NCBI RefSeq assembly: GCF_022354825.1
Contig: NZ_CP031168.1
Location: forward strand, 5,519,501-5,583,500
Length of the DNA: 64,000 bases
Direction of reading: 5' to 3'
Source: Paenibacillus sp. H1-7
GTDB taxonomy: Bacteria; Bacillota; Bacilli; Paenibacillales; NBRC-103111
The position numbers were made by a program, and so were the translations under genes. Below the pieces are notes generated by a model. That model saw only the letters and a program-made list of their open reading frames with translations, was not told where the DNA came from and ran no database searches. Shown here in pieces: positions 25,677 through 34,160 of the stretch (position 1 is its first letter; every line of letters starts with the position of its first letter).

Positions 25677-27086
25677 TTATCGTACGACGGGAAACATGGC
25701 AACATCGCCATTGGCTAGCTGAAATTTCACATGGGATACCGGATCTTTAATAAACTTCGTGTAACGGCCGAGAACAATCTTGGTCCCGCTGTATACCGTC
25801 GAAACGACTTCCACTTTGGCTTTGTCGGAATCCTCAAGCGACTTCTCGATCTCCAGAATCCGTTCTTTCATCGAGGATTGCTCCTCTACGGTTTGCTTCT
25901 TCGTATGATTTAGCTTGATCCTCATCGCCATTTTATCCGGACCCAACTGTCCGGTCGCCGCTAATTGATCCAGCAAGTTTAACGCTTTCTCAGTTTTATC
26001 GAGATTGTCATTGACGGAGCGCAGCTGAATGCGCAGCTGTCCAATTTCATTACGAAGCTCCGGCAGGACTCCTACCTCGATAACGGTCGCTGTGGACATG
26101 GAGTTACCTATCGTCCGTGCCGTAACGCTCTCGCCGGCCTGAATCGTTCCGCCTACAATAAGACCTTTCGTCCCCAGACAAACGGCGCTTCTCGCCGCTC
26201 TCACACTCGAGTGCATAATACTTTGCGTTACCAATACTTCATCGGCGGAAACGGTTGCATCTTGGATAAAGGAGCTCTTGAATCGGCTTCCGGCCCGGAT
26301 CATCGCTTTGTTATGTCCCAAAATACCGGCACTAATTTCAATAGAGCCACCCGCTTCCAGGTCGGCCCCCTCCACACTGCCTGTAATACGAATATCGCCC
26401 GAAGCTTTGATCTTGAAGCCGCTGAGCACATTGCCCCGGATTACGACGGAGCCGACAAAATCGATATTGCCAACGTTGTAATCGACATCCCCGTTAACCT
26501 CAAAAATCGGGAACACATTGATCTTGTCCCGATCCGTTTTACATATCATGCCGTCAATCGCTGAGTAGATCGCCTTTTGCTCCGGATCTGCAACGACATT
26601 TTTACCTACTTTCAGACGCGCTTCCTTCCCGTCTTTGGCTGCCAATTCTTCCCCCGTTACCGCCCTGCCCGGAGTTCCCTTCGTCGCGAATATTCTCTGG
26701 GCCAATAGCTGGCCCTTGCGAACATTATTGATCGTAGTCACTTCCCGAAAATCGACCTTGCCATCCTCCAGCTCCATCGGCTTCCTGGAATCGTCGGATA
26801 TGTCGTGCAGCAGCTTGACGTAGCCGTCTTGACCGGGAACCGGAGGAGTTCCATACGCTATCACCGTTTTGCTTAGAAAATAGGCTTTAGGTTCCCGGGC
26901 AATGGCCTGAAGGACGTCTCTATCCATTCCATGAGAAATATGATAGGATGCAACAACCTCCTCGAGCTGTGCCGCGGAGAACGAAAGGTTATCCTCGCTG
27001 TTTTTAAATTGAAGATAGGCTTGCAGTTTATCGTCGGACAGAGAAATTTCTACATAGTAACTGAGCGGCATCGCAGGTTCACTCAT
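25677..27086 (-). CDS. fapA: FapA-family (DUF342) protein
   Basis: 469 aa from ATG 27086 (GGGGG upstream; the in-frame TTG 27107 lacks a ribosome binding site). N-terminal alpha/beta region, then the characteristic right-handed parallel beta-helix repeats: DYNVGNIDFVGSVVIRGNV, SGFKIKASGDIRITGSV, GADLEAGGSIEISAGILG, and a C-terminal coiled coil (about 355-430) followed by a small beta domain. FapA proteins of this DUF342 family lie in flagellar operons or near chemotaxis genes in many bacteria; in Vibrio one affects polar placement of a signalling protein. Directly downstream of sigD here; absent from this position in B. subtilis. Confidence 0.88.
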   Translation of the reverse strand: MSEPAMPLSYYVEISLSDDKLQAYLQFKNSEDNLSFSAAQLEEVVASYHISHGMDRDVLQAIAREPKAYFLSKTVIAYGTPPVPGQDGYVKLLHDISDDSRKPMELEDGKVDFREVTTINNVRKGQLLAQRIFATKGTPGRAVTGEELAAKDGKEARLKVGKNVVADPEQKAIYSAIDGMICKTDRDKINVFPIFEVNGDVDYNVGNIDFVGSVVIRGNVLSGFKIKASGDIRITGSVEGADLEAGGSIEISAGILGHNKAMIRAGSRFKSSFIQDATVSADEVLVTQSIMHSSVRAARSAVCLGTKGLIVGGTIQAGESVTARTIGNSMSTATVIEVGVLPELRNEIGQLRIQLRSVNDNLDKTEKALNLLDQLAATGQLGPDKMAMRIKLNHTKKQTVEEQSSMKERILEIEKSLEDSDKAKVEVVSTVYSGTKIVLGRYTKFIKDPVSHVKFQLANGDVAMFPVVR

Positions 27087-27108
27087 TATTGCCCCCACTT
27101 TCTCCAAG

Positions 27109-27891
27109 TTAAGTTTCTTGAAACAGCTGCGTTTTAAACCGGCTTAACGAGCCTCGGAGGCGAAGAATCGCTTTGGAATGAAGCTGAGAGATTCGTGATG
27201 GAGATAAGCACATGACTTCCGCAATTTCACTCAATGACAATTCTTCGAAATAAAATAAGGAAACAACCGTTCTTTCCTTCTCCGTAAGCCGCTCTATTGC
27301 TTTGGCTAACGTCTCTTTCAAGAAAAACTCATTCACTTTATATTCAGGATTTTTGGCCTTCTCATCAATCAGCAAGGAAAGCCGCGTCTCGGAATCTTCT
27401 TCACGGATAGGGTCGTCGATCGAGCATACGGTCGTAACGGCTATTTCTTGTACCATTTGCTGAAATTCCGTTTCACTAACCTGAAGGTAGGCGCTGATTT
27501 CCGCATCCGTTACCGACCGCAAATATTGCTGCTCCAGCTTCTGGTACGCCTCTTCGATTTTCTTGGATTTCTCGCGTACCGAGCGGGGCACCCAGTCTCC
27601 TTGACGCAATCCGTCGATGATTGCGCCGCGGATACGCCAGGAAGCATAAGTCTCGAACTGCAGCCCTCGCTCATAGTCGAATTTTTCTATAGCGTCGATG
27701 AGGCCCATGATGCCATAGCTGGCCAAATCGTCTTTGGATACATTTTTCGGCAAGCCAATGGAAAGCCGGTTGGATACATAATCTACTAAAGGCAAATAGC
27801 TTTCAATTAAAGACTGCTTCGCCTCAACCAATCCGGATTCCTTCCATTGCTTCCACAAATCGATATTCGGTAAATGCGATTTTTGAATCAT
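27109..27891 (-). CDS. sigD: Motility sigma factor SigD (FliA/WhiG family)
   Basis: Sigma-28-type factor directing RNA polymerase to late flagellar, chemotaxis and autolysin promoters. 260 aa with region 2 (ESYLPLVDYVSNRLSIGLP, DLASYGIMGLIDAIEKFDYE, FETYASWRIRGAIIDGLR), region 3 (VPRSVREKSKKIEEAY) and region 4 (RLTEKERTVVSLFYFEELS, AEVMCLSPSRISQLHSKAI). ATG 27891 follows GGTGGTGA. Placed near the 3' end of the fla/che operon, as in B. subtilis, where this distance from the promoter influences the fraction of motile cells. The anti-sigma factor FlgM is not in the window. Confidence 0.96.
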   Translation of the reverse strand: MIQKSHLPNIDLWKQWKESGLVEAKQSLIESYLPLVDYVSNRLSIGLPKNVSKDDLASYGIMGLIDAIEKFDYERGLQFETYASWRIRGAIIDGLRQGDWVPRSVREKSKKIEEAYQKLEQQYLRSVTDAEISAYLQVSETEFQQMVQEIAVTTVCSIDDPIREEDSETRLSLLIDEKAKNPEYKVNEFFLKETLAKAIERLTEKERTVVSLFYFEELSLSEIAEVMCLSPSRISQLHSKAILRLRGSLSRFKTQLFQET

Positions 27892-27909
27892 GACCGGTTG
27901 TCACCACCC

Positions 27910-28335
27910 TTATTCTTCCGTCATTCGACGTACCGCTTGCGCCATCTCTCCTGGTTCCATGTTGTTCGTTTTGCTGGACAGCTTCGGTGGATTCAGCGGA
28001 GCGAATCCGGAATCCACCGCGGGTGCATTAGGATCAAGCGAATCTTTTAACATTCGGTGCAATGAGGCTTCATCGTCCGGAGTCGTTATGTCTAGCGAGA
28101 CTCCTTTATCGGCTTCGTCCGACTCTTGCGGAATCCCGGCTTCACCCAGCCGATTTAAACCGGCTAATGTGCCGAGTACCCATCGAAACAAAAAGATGAG
28201 CACGAATACTATAGCAAAGCTGTATATACTTCGAAGTAAGCTTGTGAGCCAAATATTACTTATAATAGAAGAAACAAAAGTAATAACGAAAGTTACGAGT
28301 CCAACTATGAAATTCCAACGAATCGATCCTATCAT
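27910..28335 (-). CDS. Unknown two-helix membrane protein between cheD and sigD
   Basis: 141 aa, not recognised. Two predicted membrane helices (about residues 7-28, FIVGLVTFVITFVSSIISNI, and 37-58, IYSFAIVFVLIFLFRWVLG) are followed by a hydrophilic, acidic, Pro-rich cytoplasmic tail (ADKGVSLDITTPDDEASL, LNPPKLSSKTNNMEPGEMAQ) ending AVRRMTEE. ATG 28335 lies 3 nt after the cheD stop. B. subtilis has no gene at this spot. The tail could tether a chemotaxis or SigD-related protein to the membrane, but that is only an inference from position. Confidence 0.75.
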   Translation of the reverse strand: MIGSIRWNFIVGLVTFVITFVSSIISNIWLTSLLRSIYSFAIVFVLIFLFRWVLGTLAGLNRLGEAGIPQESDEADKGVSLDITTPDDEASLHRMLKDSLDPNAPAVDSGFAPLNPPKLSSKTNNMEPGEMAQAVRRMTEE

Positions 28336-28338
28336 AAT

Positions 28339-28833
28339 CTAGAGTTCTTTCACTCCTTGCTGAACGCTTCTAATAAGCAGGCTACCGGTAACGCAATCGA
28401 ACTCAATCGTTCTTCCATAATTACCGCCTGTATCTTCAGCCTTCAAAGGGATGGAATACCGCTTCAGCATTTCCTTGCACGACTCTACGTTCCTCGGTCC
28501 GATTCTCATCGTATCCGAGCTGCCGCCGAATGCGAACATTTGTGCTCCACCTGCCATTTTGGCTTCCATTCGGGCGACCGAGGCTCCAAGCGCCTCCATC
28601 TTTTGAATCATCTCGGGAATTGCCGTATCCGCATATTTAGCAATATTCAGCTTGCCTTCCCTGGCAATGTCGGAGGTCGGGAGCATAACGTGAGCCATTC
28701 CCGCGACCTTCGCCTTGCCGTCGTAAAGAGTGATTCCTACGCAAGATCCTAATCCTGTTGTCTTAAGCACTCCGGTCAAGTGAGTAACATTAAGGTCAGC
28801 CATTCCTACCTTGATGAAGTTATCTTGGATCAT
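28339..28833 (-). CDS. cheD: Chemoreceptor glutamine deamidase CheD
   Basis: Deamidates receptor Gln residues and stimulates the phosphatase CheC. 164 aa with the papain-like catalytic site: Cys31 in TTGLGSCVGITLYD and His48 in KVAGMAHVMLP, followed by KYADTAIPEMIQ, FAFGG and GPRNVESCKEML. ATG 28833 overlaps the cheC stop as ATGA, so CheC and CheD, which form a complex, are translationally coupled. Confidence 0.96.
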   Translation of the reverse strand: MIQDNFIKVGMADLNVTHLTGVLKTTGLGSCVGITLYDGKAKVAGMAHVMLPTSDIAREGKLNIAKYADTAIPEMIQKMEALGASVARMEAKMAGGAQMFAFGGSSDTMRIGPRNVESCKEMLKRYSIPLKAEDTGGNYGRTIEFDCVTGSLLIRSVQQGVKEL

Positions 28834-29450
28834 GGAGTGTCGACTCCCAGAGCTTTGAAGATTTTATCAAACGACTCCGGATCCGGAATGAGAAAGAAGT
28901 GGCCCTTCACCTCTTCATTGCCATCCAAAAACTTCGTATCAATCAGCAGCGCATGATCTCCCATTTGACCGAACTGGAAAAGACCAAAGCTGAGAATCGC
29001 GCCCGCCATATCTATAGCCAACGACGGTACGGTCGGGGACATGGAAAGCTGGGTAAAATCCGCCAAGGAAGACAAATACGAGCCTGCCAGTATATTGCCG
29101 ATTTCGTTTAACGCAGAAAGTTCCATATCCGTATAATTGTCGTCATGGGTAACCGTGATCCCTACGAGACTTCGCAGCAGCTTTTTAGCGGATTCCAAGG
29201 TCATGATGAAAAATAAATTCCCGGGAGTCTCCCCTTCGACACGGAGGAAGATGGCGATAACGACTTGCTCCGCCCCTCCTACACTATCGGCAATTTCTTC
29301 AAAAGCTACGATGCGTACTTTCGGAACGAGCATATCGACCGGCTTATCCAGCAGCTTGGACAATGCCGTCGCCGCATGACCTGCGCCAATGTTCCCCACT
29401 TCCTTAAGCACATCCATTTGAAAATCGGCTAACCGGTTGAATAATTCCAC
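28830..29450 (-). CDS. cheC: CheY-P phosphatase CheC
   Basis: Dephosphorylates CheY-P and acts in adaptation with CheD. 206 aa with both E-x-x-N active sites: DVLKEVGNIGAGHAATALS (E17/N20) and ALNEIGNILAGSYLSSL (E116/N119). The start is GTG 29450, 7 nt after GAGGAG. Follows cheW by 4 nt. Together with FliY this gives the B. subtilis-type scheme with two CheY-P phosphatases and no CheZ. Confidence 0.96.
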   Translation of the reverse strand: MELFNRLADFQMDVLKEVGNIGAGHAATALSKLLDKPVDMLVPKVRIVAFEEIADSVGGAEQVVIAIFLRVEGETPGNLFFIMTLESAKKLLRSLVGITVTHDDNYTDMELSALNEIGNILAGSYLSSLADFTQLSMSPTVPSLAIDMAGAILSFGLFQFGQMGDHALLIDTKFLDGNEEVKGHFFLIPDPESFDKIFKALGVDTP

Positions 29451-29454
29451 GCGA

Positions 29455-29916
29455 CTACTCCTCTAGGTTTTCTAATTGGACAATTTCGCTTTTATTCAAA
29501 ACTTCCGCCAAGTTGAGGAGAATCAAGAGACGAGTGTCGCTTACCTTGGCAATGCCGCGCAAATATTTGGCTTTAATGCCCCCTACGATTTCAGGCGGGT
29601 CTTCAATGCTGTCGCTGTCCACGTCGATTACATCATTCGCGGAATCAACGATCAAGCCGACCTCAATATCATTCACAGCAACAATAATGATGCGTGTGCT
29701 ATCCGTAAATTCGCATTCCTCGAAGCCGAACCGTCCCCGCAAATCGATAACCGGGGTAACGACGCCGCGCAGGTTGATTACGCCTCTTACAAATTCCGGT
29801 GTTTTCGGCACTCGGGTCATCGGCTGCATACGCTCAATCGTTCTAACCTTTTCAACCTCAACGCCGTATTCCTCATGTGCCAAAGCAAAAACGATGACTT
29901 TGATTTCCTCTCCCAT
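29455..29916 (-). CDS. cheW: Chemotaxis coupling protein CheW
   Basis: Links receptors to CheA. 153 aa, a single SH3-like CheW domain: KVIVFALAHEEYGVEVEKVR, MQPMTRVPKTPEFVRGVINL, RGVVTPVIDLRGRFG, and the C-terminal KLSDTRLLILLNLAEVL-type strand. ATG 29916 is preceded by a GGGAGG ribosome binding site. It lies 51 nt after cheA. Confidence 0.96.
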   Translation of the reverse strand: MGEEIKVIVFALAHEEYGVEVEKVRTIERMQPMTRVPKTPEFVRGVINLRGVVTPVIDLRGRFGFEECEFTDSTRIIIVAVNDIEVGLIVDSANDVIDVDSDSIEDPPEIVGGIKAKYLRGIAKVSDTRLLILLNLAEVLNKSEIVQLENLEE

Positions 29917-29967
29917 GTTTCATGCCTCCCTAAGTTTGGTTAACTATGTAATCTGCGTTGGCTACGG

Positions 29968-32016
29968 TTACTTGATTAAAGCGTTCGTGTCTATGATCAA
30001 TGCAACTTGTCCGTCACCCAGGATGGTTGCGCCGGATACGGCAAACAAGTTCGTTAAATATTTGCCGAGCGATTTCAGAACGATCTCCTGCTGTCCGATG
30101 AACTCTTCAACAACAAGAGCGGCCAGGCGCTCGCCTTTGCGGATGACGACGATTTGAGTGTCACCGGTTATCGATACCGCCAAGCCGGGCACATCGAACA
30201 AATTGCCAAGCGGTACTAACGGAATGACGCTGTTCCGGTAATCAATCATCCGGTTGCCGTGTACCATACGGATCTGCTCCCGCTTGATCGCCGCCGTTTC
30301 GACAATGGACGAAAGAGGGATAGCATACTTCTCCTCGCCCAGACGAATGAGCATCGCTGAGATGATCGATAAGGTAAGCGGAAGCTGGACGGAAAACTTG
30401 GAGCCTCTTCCCCATTTGGATTCCACTTGAACGGTACCGCCAAGGCTTTCAATCTTCGTCTTAACAACGTCCAGACCGACGCCGCGACCGGAAATGTCGG
30501 AAATTTTATCAGCAGTACTGAACCCTGAAGCGAACAAGAGCATGTACACTTCTTCGTCCGTCATTTTTGCAGCTTGGTCTTGCTGAATGACGCCGTTTTT
30601 GACGGCGATGCTCAGTACCTTCTCGCGGTTAATTCCGCGACCGTCATCTTCAATCTCAATAAATACATGATTTCCGCTATGATATGCGCGCAGATGAATC
30701 GTACCTGTTTCCGACTTACCCGCGTTAATCCGGTCACTGACAGGCTCAACCCCGTGGTCCACCGAGTTTCGAAGCAAGTGAACCAGCGGATCCCCGATCT
30801 CATCAATTACCGTTCGATCGAGCTCGGTGTCGGCTCCCGTAATGACCAGATCGACTTTTTTGTCCAGTGTCTTCGCAACGTCCCTGATCATCCGCGGGAA
30901 CCGGTTAAACACCGTATCGATTGGAACCATCCGCAGCTTCAACACGATATTTTGCAAATCGCTGCTCACACGAGTCATATGCTCGACCGTTTCGGTAAGG
31001 TCGCTGCGCTTGATCTCGCTCGCCAGCTGTTCGAGCCGCACGCGGTCGATCAGCAGCTCGCTGAACAGGTTCATCAGCGTATCCAACCGCTCGATATCGA
31101 CGCGGATCGTCCGGTTCGCTACAGGAGCATTACCAGCCGGCTTCTTGGATTCGGCAGCCGGTGAGGTAGGTGCCGCCGAAGCGCGTGGCGCTTCCGCAAC
31201 CGCTGCCGCTACTTCCGCTTGTGCCGACGATGCCGGAGGGCTCATCAGCTCGTCCAGCTTAGCTTGGGTCAACAGCGTAACCGTCGCCTTTTCGATTTCG
31301 GACACGCTGCCGACCTGCTTCTCCAGACTGTCTTTATCCGTAGAGGAGATGAAGAACACGGAAAAGCTGTTATCGAAACGCTCCTGCTCGATATCCTCAA
31401 CCGATGGCGTCGATTTGATTACTTCGCCGTTTTGCTCGAGCACATTGAAGACCATATAAGCTCTAGCCGCTTTAAGGACGCAATCCTCGCGAACCGTTAC
31501 ATCGATTAAGCAAACGGCCAGTCCGGCTTCAATCGATTGTTGGATGATCGAAAGCTGAAATTCATCCAGCATAGGCTCTTGTGCACTGTCCTGCTTCTTG
31601 ACGGCTGCAGAGGATGCCGAACCGCCCTTCAAATAGTCTCCGCTGACAATGGATTTAAGCGCAGCTACGATTTCACTGACATCCAGCTTACCGGTGCCGC
31701 CCTGGATGATATCTTCTACCATGGCCTCCAAAGCATCCAGACTTTTGAAAATCCAGTCGAAAATAAACGAGTCCATCTTCAGCTTCGAATTCCGGACCAA
31801 ATCCAGCACGTTTTCCATCTCGTGGGTCAACGAGGCCAAATCCTCAAAACCCATTGTTGCGGACATGCCCTTCAACGTATGCGCCGAGCGGAAAATGTTA
31901 TGTACGATGCTTACATCCTCGGGGCTGCTTTCCAGGCTTAGCAAATTGTCGTTCATCGCCTGAAGATGTTCTTTCGATTCATCAATAAACATCGATAAAT
32001 ATTGATTTAATTCCAT
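29968..32016 (-). CDS. cheA: Chemotaxis histidine kinase CheA
   Basis: Autophosphorylates under receptor control and passes phosphate to CheY and CheB. 682 aa: P1 HPt domain with His46 (FRSAHTLKGMSATMGFEDLA), P2 CheY/CheB-binding domain (about 160-260), an Ala/Pro linker, dimerisation domain, ATPase domain with N box HLLRNSVDHGVEP, G1 IEDDGRGI, FSTADKISDISGRGVGLDVV and GRGSKFSVQLPLTLS, then the CheW-like regulatory domain. I chose ATG 32016 (MELNQYLSMF) with GGAGG 7 nt upstream; the open frame continues to 32136 inside cheB without conservation. Confidence 0.97.
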   Translation of the reverse strand: MELNQYLSMFIDESKEHLQAMNDNLLSLESSPEDVSIVHNIFRSAHTLKGMSATMGFEDLASLTHEMENVLDLVRNSKLKMDSFIFDWIFKSLDALEAMVEDIIQGGTGKLDVSEIVAALKSIVSGDYLKGGSASSAAVKKQDSAQEPMLDEFQLSIIQQSIEAGLAVCLIDVTVREDCVLKAARAYMVFNVLEQNGEVIKSTPSVEDIEQERFDNSFSVFFISSTDKDSLEKQVGSVSEIEKATVTLLTQAKLDELMSPPASSAQAEVAAAVAEAPRASAAPTSPAAESKKPAGNAPVANRTIRVDIERLDTLMNLFSELLIDRVRLEQLASEIKRSDLTETVEHMTRVSSDLQNIVLKLRMVPIDTVFNRFPRMIRDVAKTLDKKVDLVITGADTELDRTVIDEIGDPLVHLLRNSVDHGVEPVSDRINAGKSETGTIHLRAYHSGNHVFIEIEDDGRGINREKVLSIAVKNGVIQQDQAAKMTDEEVYMLLFASGFSTADKISDISGRGVGLDVVKTKIESLGGTVQVESKWGRGSKFSVQLPLTLSIISAMLIRLGEEKYAIPLSSIVETAAIKREQIRMVHGNRMIDYRNSVIPLVPLGNLFDVPGLAVSITGDTQIVVIRKGERLAALVVEEFIGQQEIVLKSLGKYLTNLFAVSGATILGDGQVALIIDTNALIK

Positions 32017-32069
32017 AACCACACCTCCGTCAATGTCATGCAACCTATATGTACACCCGAGCTCCCCGG

Positions 32070-33224
32070 CTATGTCATCACAGCTTTGGAAAGCATATGG
32101 GCAATTTCCTGTTGAGGCAGAATATGTGATACGCACTGCAGTTCTACGGCCGCTCTCGGCATACCGTATACGATGCAGGTTTCCTCCGATTCGGCTATCG
32201 TGGTCACGGCGCCGGCCTGCTTCAAAGCGAGCATTCCTTTGGCTCCGTCCGAACCCATTCCCGTCATCACCACGATGTGCCGACGCAGCTCCTTTAACGG
32301 CAATAACGACTCAAACAGCACGTCTACCGAAGGGCGGTGCCCATTCCTCGGATCTTCCTTGCACAGATGAATCTTGTACATTCCGGGGCCATTGCGCGCA
32401 ACCATCATGTGAAACCCGCCCGGAGCCACATACGCGGTTCCGTTATGAAGGATCATGCCATCCTCCGCTTCGACAACCGTCAGCTCGGATACGGAGTCCA
32501 GCCGCTGCGCCAACGACTTTGTAAAATTAGGCGGCATATGCTGGACTATGACAACAGGCGCCGCGAAGTCGCCGGGTATGTTGGAAATCACTTGATGAAG
32601 CGCCCGAGGCCCCCCGGTTGAAGTACCGATAGCAACCAGCTGCTGTACTTGGGAAGCAGGGGGATTCATCAGCTTGCCGGAAGAATGGTTCCCTTCCTGC
32701 TTGTAGGGCTTTGGTGCAGGCTGAGCAACCGGAGCAGACGGAATGCTCGCCTTGGGTTCCCCCGCCGGTTTGTTGAATCGAAGCGGGTTCGGCGGTGCCA
32801 GCTTGGCATTGAACTTGTTAACATTCGTTTTTACCGCAATATGAAGCTTCTCGATCAAGGCGGTTTTTACTTTATGCAAATCCAAAGAAATGGAGCCTGA
32901 CGGTTTGCCAACGAAATCGACGGCGCCCCTCTCCAGGGCGATAATGGTCTCCCTGGCCCCTTCCTGAGTCAGGCTGCTCAGCATAATGATCGGCGTCGGA
33001 TGCTCCGACATGATCGTTTTCAACGCATCCAATCCGTTCATTTCCGGCATTTCAATATCCATCGTAACGGCATTCGGCTTCAGCTTTTTTATCAGCTCTA
33101 CAGCCTCTTTACCGTTCTTGGCTGTCGCTACGACTCGAAATTGAGGGTCCTCCGATATGAGATCGGAAATGATTTTTCTCATAAAAATCGAATCGTCAAC
33201 AACCAAAATGTCATAGATTCGCAT
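32070..33224 (-). CDS. cheB: Chemotaxis protein-glutamate methylesterase CheB
   Basis: Phosphorylation-activated methylesterase resetting chemoreceptors. 384 aa: receiver domain with DD at 10-11, phosphoacceptor Asp56 (VTMDIEMPEMNG) and FVGKPSG; a variable Pro/Ala-rich linker (about 150-190); then the esterase domain with catalytic Ser in GTSTGGPRAL, His in VQHMPPNFTKSLAQRL and Asp in MTGMGSDGAKGM. ATG 33224. It is followed by cheA. The partner methyltransferase gene cheR is not in the window. Confidence 0.96.
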   Translation of the reverse strand: MRIYDILVVDDSIFMRKIISDLISEDPQFRVVATAKNGKEAVELIKKLKPNAVTMDIEMPEMNGLDALKTIMSEHPTPIIMLSSLTQEGARETIIALERGAVDFVGKPSGSISLDLHKVKTALIEKLHIAVKTNVNKFNAKLAPPNPLRFNKPAGEPKASIPSAPVAQPAPKPYKQEGNHSSGKLMNPPASQVQQLVAIGTSTGGPRALHQVISNIPGDFAAPVVIVQHMPPNFTKSLAQRLDSVSELTVVEAEDGMILHNGTAYVAPGGFHMMVARNGPGMYKIHLCKEDPRNGHRPSVDVLFESLLPLKELRRHIVVMTGMGSDGAKGMLALKQAGAVTTIAESEETCIVYGMPRAAVELQCVSHILPQQEIAHMLSKAVMT

Positions 33225-33278
33225 ATTGTTATTCCCCCCAGGTTGTCTGTTTTGTTGGCCGCTGGCAAGAGGATTGTG

Positions 33279-34160
33279 CTACTGTCGAAGATACTTCATC
33301 ATTCGGTTCATAAAGCCTTTCACAGCACTACCCTGCATATCCGCCGGCGGCTGCTCGGCAATGAAATCATTCGTCAGCCTGGACAGAGACTGGGAAGCGG
33401 GGCTCGACGGGTACTCCACGGTGAACGGCACTTGCTTCTTAACCGCTTTAGAGACGTTTTTGTCATCATACACAAAGCCTAGAGTCGGTATATCCAATTG
33501 AAGGAATTGCTTGGCGACCAAATTGATTTTATCGGCTGTCTGCTTCCCTTCCTTCCAGTCCGCTACGCGGTTAACAACCAATTTGAATCGAACCGGCTCG
33601 TTCATCGCATGAACCATTTTGATGATAGCATAAGCATCTGTTATAGAAGTGGGCTCCGGGGTGGTCACGACGATCGTTTCTTCTGCAGCCAGAATAAATT
33701 TCAACGTCTCCTTGGACAAGCCTGCCCCTGTATCGAATATGATGTAATCGACAGTCCCGTTCAGCTGCTGTACCTGCTCTGCAAAATAATCCAGCTGCTC
33801 CTCGGTCAACCGGATCAGATCGTGAAAGCCCGACCCTCCCGCAATAAATTGCAGATTGTTCGGCCCTTTCTGGATAATATCCCAAATCGTCTTTTCTTTC
33901 TTGAGCAAATGATACAAATTGTATTTGGCTGTGACTCCCATTAATACATCGATGTTAGCCAGCCCGATATCTGCGTCAAAGACGAGGACATTGAAACCTT
34001 TTTTCTGCAGGGTTAAAGCAAAATTCAAGGTGAAATTCGATTTTCCGACCCCGCCTTTGCCGCTCGTTACCGTAAGAATGCGCGTTGCTTTGGCTTCGTG
34101 CTGCCGTTGATGATTTCGGTTCCATATCAGATCACGCAGCCCTTGTGCCTGGTCATTCAT
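33279..34160 (-). CDS. flhG: MinD-like ATPase FlhG (YlxH)
   Basis: ParA/MinD-type ATPase that controls flagellar number and position and stimulates the FlhF GTPase. 293 aa. The N-terminal activator helix has DQAQGLRDL, followed by the deviant Walker A SGKGGVGKSN, switch FDADIGLANIDVLMG, and DYIIFDTGAGLS; the C-terminus carries a predicted amphipathic membrane helix (KGFMNRMMKYLRQ). ATG 34160 overlaps the end of flhF by 8 nt. Confidence 0.95.
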   Translation of the reverse strand: MNDQAQGLRDLIWNRNHQRQHEAKATRILTVTSGKGGVGKSNFTLNFALTLQKKGFNVLVFDADIGLANIDVLMGVTAKYNLYHLLKKEKTIWDIIQKGPNNLQFIAGGSGFHDLIRLTEEQLDYFAEQVQQLNGTVDYIIFDTGAGLSKETLKFILAAEETIVVTTPEPTSITDAYAIIKMVHAMNEPVRFKLVVNRVADWKEGKQTADKINLVAKQFLQLDIPTLGFVYDDKNVSKAVKKQVPFTVEYPSSPASQSLSRLTNDFIAEQPPADMQGSAVKGFMNRMMKYLRQ

